Assembly (NCBI RefSeq): GCF_000429945.1
Contig: NZ_AUCV01000020.1
Location: 49,028-113,027 of the forward strand
Direction: 5' to 3'
DNA length: 64,000 bases
DNA from: Desulfogranum japonicum DSM 18378
GTDB taxonomy: Bacteria > Desulfobacterota > Desulfobulbia > Desulfobulbales > Desulfobulbaceae
Shown here: positions 16,919 to 26,306 of the stretch, in pieces
How the letters are laid out: every line of letters begins with the position of its first letter
Numbering within the stretch: the stretch's first letter is position 1
Program-made: the position numbers and the translations under genes
The notes under the pieces: model-generated
What the model was told of the DNA's origin: nothing
Database searches by the model: none
The model's input: the letters and a program-made list of their open reading frames with translations, nothing else

Positions 16919-17324
16919 GTCGGCCCCCCTACCCTTTGCATTTCGCTTAGACCTCCTTCCCCTGAAAACCAAAAAACGCTCTAAGAGTGATTCAGGGGAA
17001 GAGCAGTCTGACCGTGAAAACACCATTATTTGCGCATACTGTTCCCATGCCATAACATCCCCTGAATCGCGCACAGCTATCGCTGGAACCCATGAACATG
17101 CTTTTTTCAACCCAGCTGGAGTGATTTATGAAATAGCTTGTTTCAGAGCAGCGCCAGGAGTGTACACGGAAGGATTTGCAACCGGAGAATTTACCTGGTT
17201 CTCAGGGTATCTATGGCAAATTGCTCTGTGCAAAGTCTGCAGAGCACATCTGGGATGGTTTTATACCGGGAAGGAAGATTATTTTTATGGTTTGATCCGA
17301 AACCGTTTAATCGAAAAGCAATAA
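16881..17324 (+). CDS. CULT-domain protein (cereblon-like thalidomide-binding fold)
   Basis: About 147 aa; the start is uncertain (GTG at 16881, TTG at 16887 or further upstream, all inside the end of cobA-hemD, none with a good ribosome binding site). From residue 51 it is a complete CULT domain: zinc Cys pairs C51-x2-C54 and C117-x2-C120, NPAG, the FTWFSGYLW hairpin, HLGW and a final FYGLIRNRLI. The three Trp (W106, W112, W126) have spacings of 6 and 14, the same as W380, W386 and W400 that form the drug cage of human cereblon. Single-domain bacterial CULT proteins are known, but their natural ligand is not settled. The N-terminal 50 residues are basic and probably disordered. Confidence 0.88.
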   Translation: MPLFAITKPSNHKSAPLPFAFRLDLLPLKTKKRSKSDSGEEQSDRENTIICAYCSHAITSPESRTAIAGTHEHAFFNPAGVIYEIACFRAAPGVYTEGFATGEFTWFSGYLWQIALCKVCRAHLGWFYTGKEDYFYGLIRNRLIEKQ

Positions 17325-17361
17325 CCCAAACGCCATGTTTGTACACTATTACAACTCAAAG

Positions 17362-18546
17362 TTAACTGGCACGAAAGCAAGCCAAACGCTCTTTTATGGT
17401 GGCAATGCCGTTGAGAGGAAAGGCACGGATGACATCCTCATAAGCTGACAAGGCGTCAAACATTTCATTGAGTTTCTGTGCAAGATGATGTTCGTCAAGA
17501 TCCGACCAGGGCAGATAGTCGATAAGCCCTTCCCTTTTAAAAGCCATGGCGCGCAACAATTGCTCCCGGCGGGGAGTTTCGCGAGGGATAATCAATGCAG
17601 GTGTTCGCTGACTCAGCACCTCACACATCGTATTATATCCTCCCATGGAAACAACAACATCTGCAGCTCCAATCAATTCTTCCATACGAGGATAAAAAGG
17701 CAACACTTTAACGTGCGCTTTCCGCCCCCTTTTAGCTAATTTCCTTCGCAGAGACAAAGGCATGAATGGCCCGGTCACCAGGATGCTTTTTCCTCTATCG
17801 AACAACCCCTGTTCAAACATCTTCATATATGCATCCATCATGGCATAGCCATCTCCGCCACCTCCTGTGGTGACGACGAGCATCTGCTCATCATCTTTGA
17901 CGCAGAATTTTTTCCTTGCCTTGGCAATGGCTTTCACACTGGCGACCTGACGTGGCAGATATCCGGTAAAATGTACTTTATTACGAACATTTTCAGGAAT
18001 GGCGTACTCGCTGACAGCATCATATATATTCTGGCACCCGTATACCCATATTTCGCTATACAAGGTGTCCAACAATCGGTAAACGTCCTTATTCTGCCAG
18101 TCAGTGCGCACTGTATCACGATCATCCATAATATCCCTTAACCCCAGAATCGTTCTGGTCTGAGGACTGTGCTGCTGTATCCATTCCAAAGTTGGAAGAA
18201 CTTCTTTCTTCAGTCCCAAGGGTTCTTTATCAACCAAAAAAAGATTGGGCTGAAAGGTCTGTACTGTGGTCAGGATAATAGACTGCCGAATGTTCAATGC
18301 ATGTTCCGGATCAATACGTATGGACAGAGAATGATATTCATCATTTGTTTTTTTTATCATCCCAGGGATACGAACAAAATCTACGTTTTCAGGAAAGGAA
18401 AACCGTCCGGCAATGGGAGACCCCGTGAGAATAAGCACATTGACGTTCTTAGAGCGAAGATGCCCGGCAATGGCCATAGTCCGACGAATATGACCAAGGC
18501 CATAGGTATCATGGGAATAGATGAGTATATTATAAAGACCAGCCAT
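17362..18546 (-). CDS. MurG-like glycosyltransferase (COG4671 type)
   Basis: A 394-aa GT-B enzyme. The N-terminal half has the YGLGHIRR loop near residue 16, as in MurG (GxGGHxxR-like acceptor loop). The C-terminal half has TTGGGGDGYAMMDAY, FYPRMEELIGAADVVVSMGGYNT and the nucleotide-sugar binding PALIIPRETPRREQ block. It should transfer a sugar from a nucleotide donor at the inner face of the membrane; the acceptor is unknown. A clear paralogue lies at 33208-34365 (shared VVSMGGYNT region). Start chosen at the ATG four codons after an upstream TTG. It stands alone on the minus strand, convergent with the CULT gene. Confidence 0.82.
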   Translation of the reverse strand: MAGLYNILIYSHDTYGLGHIRRTMAIAGHLRSKNVNVLILTGSPIAGRFSFPENVDFVRIPGMIKKTNDEYHSLSIRIDPEHALNIRQSIILTTVQTFQPNLFLVDKEPLGLKKEVLPTLEWIQQHSPQTRTILGLRDIMDDRDTVRTDWQNKDVYRLLDTLYSEIWVYGCQNIYDAVSEYAIPENVRNKVHFTGYLPRQVASVKAIAKARKKFCVKDDEQMLVVTTGGGGDGYAMMDAYMKMFEQGLFDRGKSILVTGPFMPLSLRRKLAKRGRKAHVKVLPFYPRMEELIGAADVVVSMGGYNTMCEVLSQRTPALIIPRETPRREQLLRAMAFKREGLIDYLPWSDLDEHHLAQKLNEMFDALSAYEDVIRAFPLNGIATIKERLACFRAS

Positions 18547-18794
18547 TCCGGCTACCAATGTAAGGGATTAATGATTATTACAAAATATGGGATGAAGTCG
18601 TGTGCAAGAAAAAACTTTATGAGAACAATTCAAGCCTAACGTGTACAGGAGAAAGGTTCAAGCAAAATCAAGGCACACGGGGAATCTTGGGCCTGGCAGA
18701 TGTATACGATGAAAAAGTTATGCTCTACATTTTTCCATATTTCAGCTCCTGTCACACACTTATCGGCTGCTCACTGTTACAAAGAGGAGGCTCC

Positions 18795-19280
18795 ATGTCG
18801 CTGCATAGTATCCCTCGAATCCTGTTTCTTTACGCATCTCTCTTATTCACGCTCACCGGATGCGCTTCCACCATTCCCTATGGCCAGTGGAAGGTCAGCA
18901 GATCTGCAGTGAAAGACTTTAACAACGGTAAAATCGCAAAAGATCACAGCTACTATTACCTGGGATCAAAAGTTGAACCGGACAGTGTAATTGCCATTCA
19001 TAAAAACTATACTTTACGTTCGAGGATTTGGATTCCCATAGATTTGACACCAGCCCAATTGAAATCCTGGAATTTCTCTTTTTCACTGGATCACAGCATG
19101 GGATGTCCCTACAACGGCGGCTTTATCATTGCCGAAGATGGGGCATATGTCGGATTTTGGCATGGTAAAGATACCTTAAACACTGTTCGCGTCCCTGAAC
19201 CTGGAATCATAGAGGTATACCAACCTTATTCGTTGCCTGGTTCTATGTGTGAAAGAGATAAATTTCTTCGAGACCTCTAA
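18795..19280 (+). CDS. predicted lipoprotein
   Basis: A 161-aa protein with a lipoprotein signal peptide: hydrophobic core LFLYASLLFTL followed by the lipobox LTGC, so the mature protein begins at Cys near residue 23. The mature part is rich in aromatic residues and strands and has two further Cys far apart. I do not recognise its family. AGAGGAGG before the ATG fixes the start; the upstream open frame is not used. It precedes the beta-barrel gene by 100 bases and may share its transcript. Confidence 0.72.
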   Translation: MSLHSIPRILFLYASLLFTLTGCASTIPYGQWKVSRSAVKDFNNGKIAKDHSYYYLGSKVEPDSVIAIHKNYTLRSRIWIPIDLTPAQLKSWNFSFSLDHSMGCPYNGGFIIAEDGAYVGFWHGKDTLNTVRVPEPGIIEVYQPYSLPGSMCERDKFLRDL

Positions 19281-19380
19281 CAGACAGGCCCCTATGTACC
19301 ACATTGCACCCCTGTTTTTTAGATTGCTTTTCCCCTGCCCCCGAGGTACATTTTATATATACGATAATTAAACATGCGAT

Positions 19381-20079
19381 ATGAACACCGACAGATATTT
19401 ATATATCGCCTGTATACTGGCTGTAACACTAGTTCTAGGCCAAAGTAAGGCGAGTTTCGCGGTTGACGGCAACAATGTTTCCCAAACTGGATGGGATAAT
19501 ACCGTCAACAGCCTGCTGGCTACAGGTATGTACGGTATAGGTGACAGCCAAAAGACAGGGCTGGCCATACAATTTCAGAACGCCCAGGATCTCTACAAGG
19601 GTCTTTCTCCAGACCAGGCGACGCTTAACGGACACGCTATCACTTTTTCCTACGATGGCTCATCAGGATTACTCGAATTTTCTGCCGGGTATATCTATGC
19701 AAATGAACAGCAGGGAGAGGGAACGGTTTTCCTCGGCATAGATCCTGTTGAATATCAAAGGTTCAATCCGACCCGCTCTTGGTATATGGCATTTGATCTT
19801 TCCGGATCATATGCGTATGATGAAAATATCAATTTCGGTTTTGGCAGTAAAACCATGTTGATGAAAAATCCTTTTGAAACCGAAGAGGGAAAACTTTTTT
19901 CCATCCTCTTTAATATGCCCATATCATATAAAAGCTACATCACCATAACACCACAGGTACAATGGTCTCGGACATTGCCTGCCGATGAGGAACATATCTC
20001 CTCAAGTCCTGAATCAGATAAAGATGATATTGGAGAAAATATTTTCTATGGTGGTGTCTCCGTATCATTTTCCTACTAA
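19381..20079 (+). CDS. predicted outer-membrane beta-barrel protein
   Basis: A 232-aa protein with a signal peptide (residues 1-27, cleavage after SFA). The mature chain alternates hydrophobic and polar residues with many aromatics (AITFSYDGSSGLLEFSAGY, WYMAFDLSGSYAY) and ends in SVSFSY with a terminal aromatic residue, the usual Bam recognition signal. This supports a small outer-membrane barrel, about 8-10 strands. Family not recognised. It follows the lipoprotein on the same strand. Confidence 0.62.
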   Translation: MNTDRYLYIACILAVTLVLGQSKASFAVDGNNVSQTGWDNTVNSLLATGMYGIGDSQKTGLAIQFQNAQDLYKGLSPDQATLNGHAITFSYDGSSGLLEFSAGYIYANEQQGEGTVFLGIDPVEYQRFNPTRSWYMAFDLSGSYAYDENINFGFGSKTMLMKNPFETEEGKLFSILFNMPISYKSYITITPQVQWSRTLPADEEHISSSPESDKDDIGENIFYGGVSVSFSY

Positions 20080-20497
20080 CCAGCTTGGCTGGAGCCCAAC
20101 GAACCATGAAAGCACGACGCTTTCTGGTCTCTCCTGAAGACTCAACTTGCATCTACACAGTACCTTCATGTTTTTCATTCCGACGATATACTCAAACCTG
20201 GCGCTGCCCAGAAAATTCCTGTAAACTCAGTCACGCTTTTTTTACCTGACCACACACCTCTTCACCACTTACACCTTTCTTCAACAACAAAATAAGGTAT
20301 AGTAGCAGGCAACTGATTGCCCTATCGGCAAACACTCCCTTTCCCTACCTCCTGGAGCAAGCCACTTTATGAAGTATGGAAACGGCTTTACCGGTAGCTA
20401 TCTCAGTTTTTTTGTCAGTGCAGTTTACATAAACTAGTTTTCGTTTTTCAAGAAGTCGTTACCTTTACAATCAGCTTGAAAACCGTGGAGTTGACCC
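20080..20497. other. long leader region of the FG-GAP protein gene
   Basis: A gene-free stretch of 418 bases. A -10-like TATAGT lies at 20298-20303 without a convincing -35. A structured, possibly riboswitch-like segment with a terminator-like end begins just after it (20312-20413). The rest shows nothing. Confidence 0.4.
20312..20413 (+). promoter_or_regulatory. structured leader, possibly GEMM-like riboswitch
   Basis: A closing helix CUAUCGG (20322-20328) with CCGGUAG (20391-20397) and an outer CUGA/CUCAG pairing run directly into seven U (20407-20413), like an attenuator. Inside are GGCAAAC, a CUCC/GGAG stem, then GCAAGCCACUU...AAGU and ACGGCUUUACCG. These recall, in order, the GGCAAACC, GCAAAGCC and GGGUUACCG blocks of GEMM-I (c-di-GMP or cGAMP) aptamers, but the middle block is shorter and the GNRA loop is missing. 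The folding is seen; the ligand class is a guess. Confidence 0.35.
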
Positions 20498-22189
20498 ATG
20501 TTTACCACACGTATTCATCATTTTTTTCATTTGCATATCCGCCTGCTCCTATTGTGCATGGCATTTCTGACAATTCAGCCTGTTGCTTTCGCAGCGTCTC
20601 AACCGGCAGCCTCCCAGCAAAAAAAGGTTGTTTTTCTTCCTTTTACCATTCAGGTCAACGGACCATATGATTATCTGGAAAACGGTTTAAGCTCCATGCT
20701 TAAAAGCCGTCTTGCATCGCGTGCAGACATTGTACCTGTGAGCAGTGGTGAAAGCGCCAAACGTCTATGGAGTAACCTGCAAAACAATAAGCTTGAGGCT
20801 TTTGCCAGAGAACTCAACCATACAAAAGCGGACTTCCTCATCCTTGGCTCACTCCATTCCGCTGAAAACGGATTACGCATATCCACTTATGTATTTAGCC
20901 GCGATATGGCCAGTGGACCGCATTCGTTCGAGCAACCCATCAACTCAATTGATGAAAGCATGACGGCGATGGACAGCCTTTCCTGGGAGATAAGCGAGAC
21001 CATTTTTGGCCGCAACCGACCTGAAAAGTCTGGAAATCTCGTGGATACCAGTTCAGGTGTCTCAGCTTTTCATACCAGCCATCCAGATCGCACCTACCGC
21101 GAAGGGTTACTCTCCACTGCCAGCATAGATTTTATATCAGGAGGGCAGTTCAAGCTCTTGTCTACCCACAGGTCACCTACAATCAATTATGATATAATGG
21201 ATATAAACAGCCAGGACCTTGATGGCGACGGTACCACCGAAATACTCCTCTTAAGCAATACCACACTGTTTATTTATCAGTTTATCGAGGAAAGTTTTGT
21301 TAAAGTCGATGAGATTCCCCTCTCCAATCATTTACGCTTACATGCAGTAACAACCGCTGATATAGATAATAATGGCATCCAGGAACTTTATATCAGCGGC
21401 AATAATGGAAAAGATGCAATCTCAAGCATCATGGAATGGAAAGACGGAAATGTACGGCAATTGGCCATCAATATTCCCTATTACCTCAATGTTGTCCAGG
21501 AACATGGGGCTCCTGTGATCTATGGCCAACGTAGTGGCATAAAAGTACCTTATGGCGGCCCTGTTTTTAAACTGGAAATCGACGCCAATTACGCGTTAAC
21601 TCCGTCAGAACGCCTCTCCCTGCCAAAAGATGTCTCGGTATATGATTTTAAAAGAGCAGATGTGGATGGTGACAGTAATCTGGAAACCATTGTCATCAGC
21701 CCAGCCAATCTTCTCCAGGTCTTGGATGCGAGTGGACAGTCAATGTGGAGCAGTCAGGATCAATACGGTGCTGGCCGGAACTTTTTTGGCACGTTACATT
21801 CAAATGAAGATCAAGATATCCCACAAAAATATATCAAAACCCGTATCATTGCCCATGACATTGATCAGGATGGTTCTGAAGAAGTAATCGTAGTCCGTAA
21901 CAGGGCCAAGCACGTTCCATTTATGCCAAGACTTCGTTACTTTGACGGTAGCACCATTACTGCTATGAAATGGGACAAAAACAGGCTCAAACCTTTGTGG
22001 GAAACACAGAAACTTGGTGGTTATATCATCAATACCCAAATCCTCTCTCAGCAGGATGATCGTTATCAACTCGTTTTTGGTGAATCCAAAACCAGTTACC
22101 CGTTTGTTTTCTGGGAGTCATCATCAATGACGCTCAACAACTACACCTTTGAAAATATCACGGAGAAGGCAAACAATAAAAAGCAATGA
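20498..22189 (+). CDS. secreted FG-GAP/VCBS repeat protein with TolB-like N-terminus
   Basis: A 563-aa exported protein. After a signal peptide (hydrophobic LLLLCMAFLTIQPVAFA, residues 17-33), residues 42-165 resemble the alpha/beta domain of TolB/CsgG-like proteins (VVFLPFTIQ, LSSMLKSRL, ADFLILGSL). The rest is a beta-propeller-like region with four calcium-type DxDxDG loops: DLDGDGTTE, DIDNNGIQE, DVDGDSNLE and DIDQDGSEE. It is probably periplasmic or on the outer membrane and may bind protein or polysaccharide. No catalytic residues were recognised. A structured leader precedes it and the porin gene follows 245 bases later. Confidence 0.75.
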   Translation: MFTTRIHHFFHLHIRLLLLCMAFLTIQPVAFAASQPAASQQKKVVFLPFTIQVNGPYDYLENGLSSMLKSRLASRADIVPVSSGESAKRLWSNLQNNKLEAFARELNHTKADFLILGSLHSAENGLRISTYVFSRDMASGPHSFEQPINSIDESMTAMDSLSWEISETIFGRNRPEKSGNLVDTSSGVSAFHTSHPDRTYREGLLSTASIDFISGGQFKLLSTHRSPTINYDIMDINSQDLDGDGTTEILLLSNTTLFIYQFIEESFVKVDEIPLSNHLRLHAVTTADIDNNGIQELYISGNNGKDAISSIMEWKDGNVRQLAINIPYYLNVVQEHGAPVIYGQRSGIKVPYGGPVFKLEIDANYALTPSERLSLPKDVSVYDFKRADVDGDSNLETIVISPANLLQVLDASGQSMWSSQDQYGAGRNFFGTLHSNEDQDIPQKYIKTRIIAHDIDQDGSEEVIVVRNRAKHVPFMPRLRYFDGSTITAMKWDKNRLKPLWETQKLGGYIINTQILSQQDDRYQLVFGESKTSYPFVFWESSSMTLNNYTFENITEKANNKKQ

Positions 22190-22323
22190 TACCGGAACGA
22201 TACAAAAAAGTTTATTTTTCCGGAGAAATATTTTTTTCCATACATAGTCCTGCTGTTTTTTTGTAATTGTTTCAACCTGTAGGCAGGTAAAGTAAAAAAA
22301 TTTATACCGTCAGTAAAAAAAAC

Positions 22324-22352
22324 TTGACGTGTGTCTCGCCTCGTTTTACTCT
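22324..22352 (+). promoter_or_regulatory. promoter of porin gene
   Basis: TTGACG (22324-22329), a 17-base spacer, TACTCT (22347-22352), about 80 bases before the porin start. The -35 is strong and the -10 weak. A separate promoter fits a highly expressed porin. Confidence 0.5.
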
Positions 22353-22434
22353 ACAAGCGTAAGATGAAGTTGTAACTACGATCTATATTGTTGCTTGAAC
22401 GAGGAACTTTTTAAACCCTGCAAAGGAGATGAAG

Positions 22435-23655
22435 ATGAAAAAAATAATTGCCACAAGTGCTGCACTGCTCATGGCTGGTAGTTGCTTTGTTGCCAACAAC
22501 GCTTTCGCTGAAGACGAAACCGGTGTAACTATCAGCGGTGATTCCCGTGTACGTCTCAGGTATCTGGACAATGTGTATTTCGGGAATTTCAACAACGGCT
22601 ATAATTACGACAAATGGGACTCCCGTGTTCGTCTGAAATTCAAAGGCCAGGCTGCTGGTGGTGCCTACGTAACCGCTCGTATCCGTCTGGTTGACACAGA
22701 CTTCAATGGCGGACCTGATGCAAGTAACGATTACAACGTATGGTCTGATTACGGTTACTTGGGTATTCCTTTTAGTGACAACTTTAAAATCGAAGCTGGT
22801 AAATACCGTGTTAACTACGGTAACCTCTTCCTTCTCGAAGATATCGGAATGTCAGGTATCCGTGGTTTCTACACCACCGATACCCTGGAAATCATTCCTT
22901 TCTGGGAGATCATGAAAGAAGGTCATGATGGTAACGCTTATGACTACATGGAAGACAACGACACAGAACGTTTCGGTACTGCTCTGACCGTTAAAATGGA
23001 TAACTGGAGCGCAGGTTTCATCGCTGGTTACCAAAGTGACGACACCACAAGTGAAGAACTGTACATTCTCGCAGATGGAAGCATCTGGGGTCTCTACACA
23101 GACAACGAGAACGAAGGTTTCTTCGGTTCCGTATATGCCAATGCTGATTTAGGTATGTTTGCTCTCGATACTGAAATCGCATATGTCGAAGAAGGTCTGA
23201 CAGACTGGAACAAAACTGAAGATGACAGCTGGGGTGGATACGTAAAAGGTACCTACAAAATGGATGCCCTTTCCATCGCTCTGGACATTGCCATGACCCA
23301 GGACGGCTTCATGCCTGACGCCATTTATGGTTACCAGATGATGGGTGTCGACGAGCCTACCACCGTTGTTAATGTTGGTGAAGGCGGAGACTGGCTCATC
23401 ATGGGTGTTCGCACCAACTATGCTGTCTCTGAGGCCCTTGCCCTGACCGGTAACCTGGCTTACGCCACCGTTGATGCTGAAGCAGACAATGCAGACGTTG
23501 ATTTCTTTGAAATTTCCGGTGTAATGGCATACAACATCTCTAAAGGCGCTACCTTCTCATGGTACGCTGGTTACCTGATGCCTGATTTCGACGATTCCAC
23601 ACTGGAAGACGACGGTGCATTTGCTACCTATGGTAAATTCGAAGTAAGCTTCTAA
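22435..23655 (+). CDS. porin-like outer-membrane protein
   Basis: A 406-aa protein. Start set at the ATG six bases after AAAGGAG; an ATG two codons earlier is too close to it. A signal peptide (KKIIATSAALLMAGSCFVANNAFA) is cleaved before EDE. The mature protein is acidic, repeatedly patterned as amphipathic strands, and ends in YGKFEVSF with a terminal Phe, so it is a 16-stranded-type porin or a related barrel. No specific porin family name can be given. Strong ribosome binding site, biased codon use, own promoter and terminator point to high expression, as for the major porin of sulfate reducers. Confidence 0.82.
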   Translation: MKKIIATSAALLMAGSCFVANNAFAEDETGVTISGDSRVRLRYLDNVYFGNFNNGYNYDKWDSRVRLKFKGQAAGGAYVTARIRLVDTDFNGGPDASNDYNVWSDYGYLGIPFSDNFKIEAGKYRVNYGNLFLLEDIGMSGIRGFYTTDTLEIIPFWEIMKEGHDGNAYDYMEDNDTERFGTALTVKMDNWSAGFIAGYQSDDTTSEELYILADGSIWGLYTDNENEGFFGSVYANADLGMFALDTEIAYVEEGLTDWNKTEDDSWGGYVKGTYKMDALSIALDIAMTQDGFMPDAIYGYQMMGVDEPTTVVNVGEGGDWLIMGVRTNYAVSEALALTGNLAYATVDAEADNADVDFFEISGVMAYNISKGATFSWYAGYLMPDFDDSTLEDDGAFATYGKFEVSF

Positions 23656-23694
23656 TTTTCCCTATAGTAGCCAGACATCAAGTCTAAATTAGTG

Positions 23695-23733
23695 AAAAGG
23701 CGGATTCTGCTTAGCAGGATCCGCCTTTTTTTA
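23695..23733 (+). terminator. intrinsic terminator of porin gene
   Basis: AAAAGGCGGAT and ATCCGCCTTTT arms, extended inside by CTGC/GCAG, then a run of T. It lies 40 bases after the stop codon. Confidence 0.92.
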
Positions 23734-23894
23734 TCCTTATCCAAAAAACATCTCACAAAACATCCACAGCGAACTTCAATAGAGGCGAAACAAGAATAAA
23801 GGCAACGTCTTCTTACCAGGTTATGATGGTGTGAATAGTCAATATTGTAAAAGGGGACCCGCAACCTTCGGAGTGGAGCTTTTATTCAGACAGG

Positions 23895-25715
23895 TCACAG
23901 GGGCAACCGAATGATAGCCTCGGTTCCACCTCCATTTGCGTCCTGTAGGTAAAAATTACCCTGGTGGTCCTCAATAATGCGCTTCACCAGAGCCAGTCCC
24001 ATACCTGTGCCAAAGGTTTTAGTGGTATAAAATGGATCTGTCGCATGTTCAAGGTTTGCTGAGGTAAGACCAATACCGGTATCACGCAAACTGACCTGGA
24101 TGTACTCTTCCATTTTTTCAACCCGAACAACCAACTCTCCCCCTGAAGGCATAGCCTCCACACTGTTTCGGATAAGGTGCACCATCACCTGTTGAAATAA
24201 TCGCGGATCGACAAAGACCCTCGGCTCTTCTCCCTCCTCGGTCACCAATTTATAATGAATGCCGCAATCGGTAAATGTCTGGTAATGCAGAAGCAATGAT
24301 TTCTCCAGCAGATCATTTAAGGCAACATCTTGTTTTTCCGGCCTGATCTGCTCGACAAAGTTAAACAGATCTTCCAAGGTGCGCTCTATTTTTTCTGCTT
24401 CAGAAGTCATCATGTTGAGAAACTGCAGCCAACTAGGATCATCTGTTTTTCTAGATAAAAGACGTGCTGTTCCCCCAATGGAGGTTATGGGATTGCGGAT
24501 ATTGTGTGCCAATTGAGCTGCCATATGGCCGACAGCAGAATAACGCTCTGCCTCAACTAAAAGATCTTTATTTTTTTCTAACTCTTCTGCCATGGCTTGG
24601 AGCTCTTTAATTTTCCGCTCCATATCCATATAGAGATGGCAATGTTCGATGGCCAGACTGGCCTGGCTGGCAAAACTCTCCAGAGCTTTGATTCGCTCTT
24701 CGGTAATAGGCCTGTGGGAAACGAAATGATCTGCTATCAATACTCCAAGCGAACGGCTGGAAGAATAGAGTGGAACAATGACAAAACTTTCTTCCTGTAA
24801 TTGCCCCATCAGTTCAATTGATACAGGATATTCGGCCTGACCGTTGACAACATTGATGGTTTTTCGGAGGTTGACCGAGCGAATAAAAATATTTTCCTCA
24901 TCCGCAGCAGGAATCCGCAATGACTTTACAATACGATTCACTTCAGAATCACTGACAAGGACATCACTCTGGCTCAACAAATCATGTAGTCCCAAATCAA
25001 GTTCACGGATATTGTTCCAGATGCGACCGCCATCTTCCCTGCTTCCCGGTCCAATGGCCATTCGCCCTTTCAGTACTTGCCCCTCCTCATCAAACAACAG
25101 CAGAAAGGCTCTGTTAAACTGCAACCCTTCATCGGCGGTGATTCCTACCAATACTGCCTGGAGGATTTCATCGAGTTCCACCAGGCTGAGATAGGCTGTA
25201 TTCATTTTAATGGCCAGCTCATGGGCCAGCTGTATACGAAAACGCGCCTGCTCAATCTGACGTTGATAACGCCTGTTGTTGATCTTCAGCCTTCTTTTCT
25301 CAAGTACCTTGCGCAGGGTGGTAAGAAGATCTGCAAAGTGGACGGGTTTTGCCAAATAGTCATCGGCTCCGTGGCGCAGGCAGGAAAGAGCTGTCTGTAA
25401 ATCATTGACCGCAGTCAACATGATGATGGACAGATCGGGATCGGTTTCCTTAAGAACAGGTATAAGCTCTTTACCATCTGCATCGGGTAAACCGATATCC
25501 AGCAAAACCAGAGCTACATGTTGCTGGGTAAGCAGATGATGCAGTTCTGCCGCAGAGCCGGCAGTGATGGTTGGCATGCCCTCTTTATCCAGAAACTCCT
25601 TAATCAAGTCAACGATATCAGGGAAGTCGTCAACAAGAAGGATCACTTCTCCCTGGCTCAGCAGTTCATCCGTCTGCTCGAGAGATTCATCTATATGGTT
25701 TTGTGAATCGTGCAT
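23895..25715 (-). CDS. response regulator receiver - GAF - histidine kinase
   Basis: A 606-aa cytoplasmic signalling protein without membrane segments. Residues 22-140 are a receiver (VILLVDD, phosphorylatable Asp in LVLLDIGLPD, Lys in YLAKP). Residues about 165-360 form a GAF domain. A short coiled coil leads to the kinase: H-box QLAHNIRNPITSIGG, N-box HLIRNSVEAMPSGGE, G1 DTGIG, TDPFYTTK (F-box) and G2 GTGMGLALVKR. The input receiver lets another kinase control this one. No cognate regulator is adjacent. It is divergent from the HEAT-DinG operon. Its signal is unknown. Confidence 0.9.
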   Translation of the reverse strand: MHDSQNHIDESLEQTDELLSQGEVILLVDDFPDIVDLIKEFLDKEGMPTITAGSAAELHHLLTQQHVALVLLDIGLPDADGKELIPVLKETDPDLSIIMLTAVNDLQTALSCLRHGADDYLAKPVHFADLLTTLRKVLEKRRLKINNRRYQRQIEQARFRIQLAHELAIKMNTAYLSLVELDEILQAVLVGITADEGLQFNRAFLLLFDEEGQVLKGRMAIGPGSREDGGRIWNNIRELDLGLHDLLSQSDVLVSDSEVNRIVKSLRIPAADEENIFIRSVNLRKTINVVNGQAEYPVSIELMGQLQEESFVIVPLYSSSRSLGVLIADHFVSHRPITEERIKALESFASQASLAIEHCHLYMDMERKIKELQAMAEELEKNKDLLVEAERYSAVGHMAAQLAHNIRNPITSIGGTARLLSRKTDDPSWLQFLNMMTSEAEKIERTLEDLFNFVEQIRPEKQDVALNDLLEKSLLLHYQTFTDCGIHYKLVTEEGEEPRVFVDPRLFQQVMVHLIRNSVEAMPSGGELVVRVEKMEEYIQVSLRDTGIGLTSANLEHATDPFYTTKTFGTGMGLALVKRIIEDHQGNFYLQDANGGGTEAIIRLPL

Positions 25716-25853
25716 TAACCTGGAAGGATAGAATGAAAGAATGATAAAAAGCCATTTCTTTTCTTCTACTCTCGAATATAGTATGTGTCAAGTTCCGGGA
25801 AAATCAGAAATACATTTCACGACTTTATTTCACAACAAGGAGATGGATTCCCT

Positions 25854-26306
25854 GTGAATACTGCAAACACTAATCAAAGAGATGCGGCCCTTGACCCCGC
25901 CCCCCCACAGGCCGAAGTGAGTGACGAAGAATTGCTCCATGTTATGGCTGATTTTCTTGCCATGGGACATGTTGAAAATATTGTAGCCATGTTCAGGCAG
26001 GAAGATCGTTACTTCGAATGGGTGGGCAAACTTCTCCAGGATGAACGATTTGCCGTCCGCCTTGGGGTAGCGGTTCTGTTCGAATATCTCCTTGCAGATT
26101 CTTCAAGTAGAATTTCCCTCGCCTTACCATCCCTTGCCAGATCCCTGCAACATAAGCAGCCTTGGGTCCGGGGAGAGGCTGCCAATATTCTCGGAATAAT
26201 CAACACCCCGGACGCCCTGCAATTGATAAATACGATAAAACACGACTCAGACCAGCAGGTCAGGGAAATTGCTGCAGATATTTTAGGAAACACACCCGAT
26301 GAATGA
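25854..26306 (+). CDS. HEAT-repeat protein
   Basis: A 150-aa protein. Start chosen at the GTG preceded by AAGGAG; the frame is open 23 codons further upstream. After an acidic, Ala/Pro-rich N-terminus (about residues 1-25) come helical pairs typical of HEAT repeats, with the clearest in LPSLARSLQHKQPWVRGEAANILGII and the next one ending VREIAADILGN. Such repeats hold proteins together. It overlaps dinG by eight bases and so is probably made with it. No enzyme activity is expected. Confidence 0.75.
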   Translation: MNTANTNQRDAALDPAPPQAEVSDEELLHVMADFLAMGHVENIVAMFRQEDRYFEWVGKLLQDERFAVRLGVAVLFEYLLADSSSRISLALPSLARSLQHKQPWVRGEAANILGIINTPDALQLINTIKHDSDQQVREIAADILGNTPDE

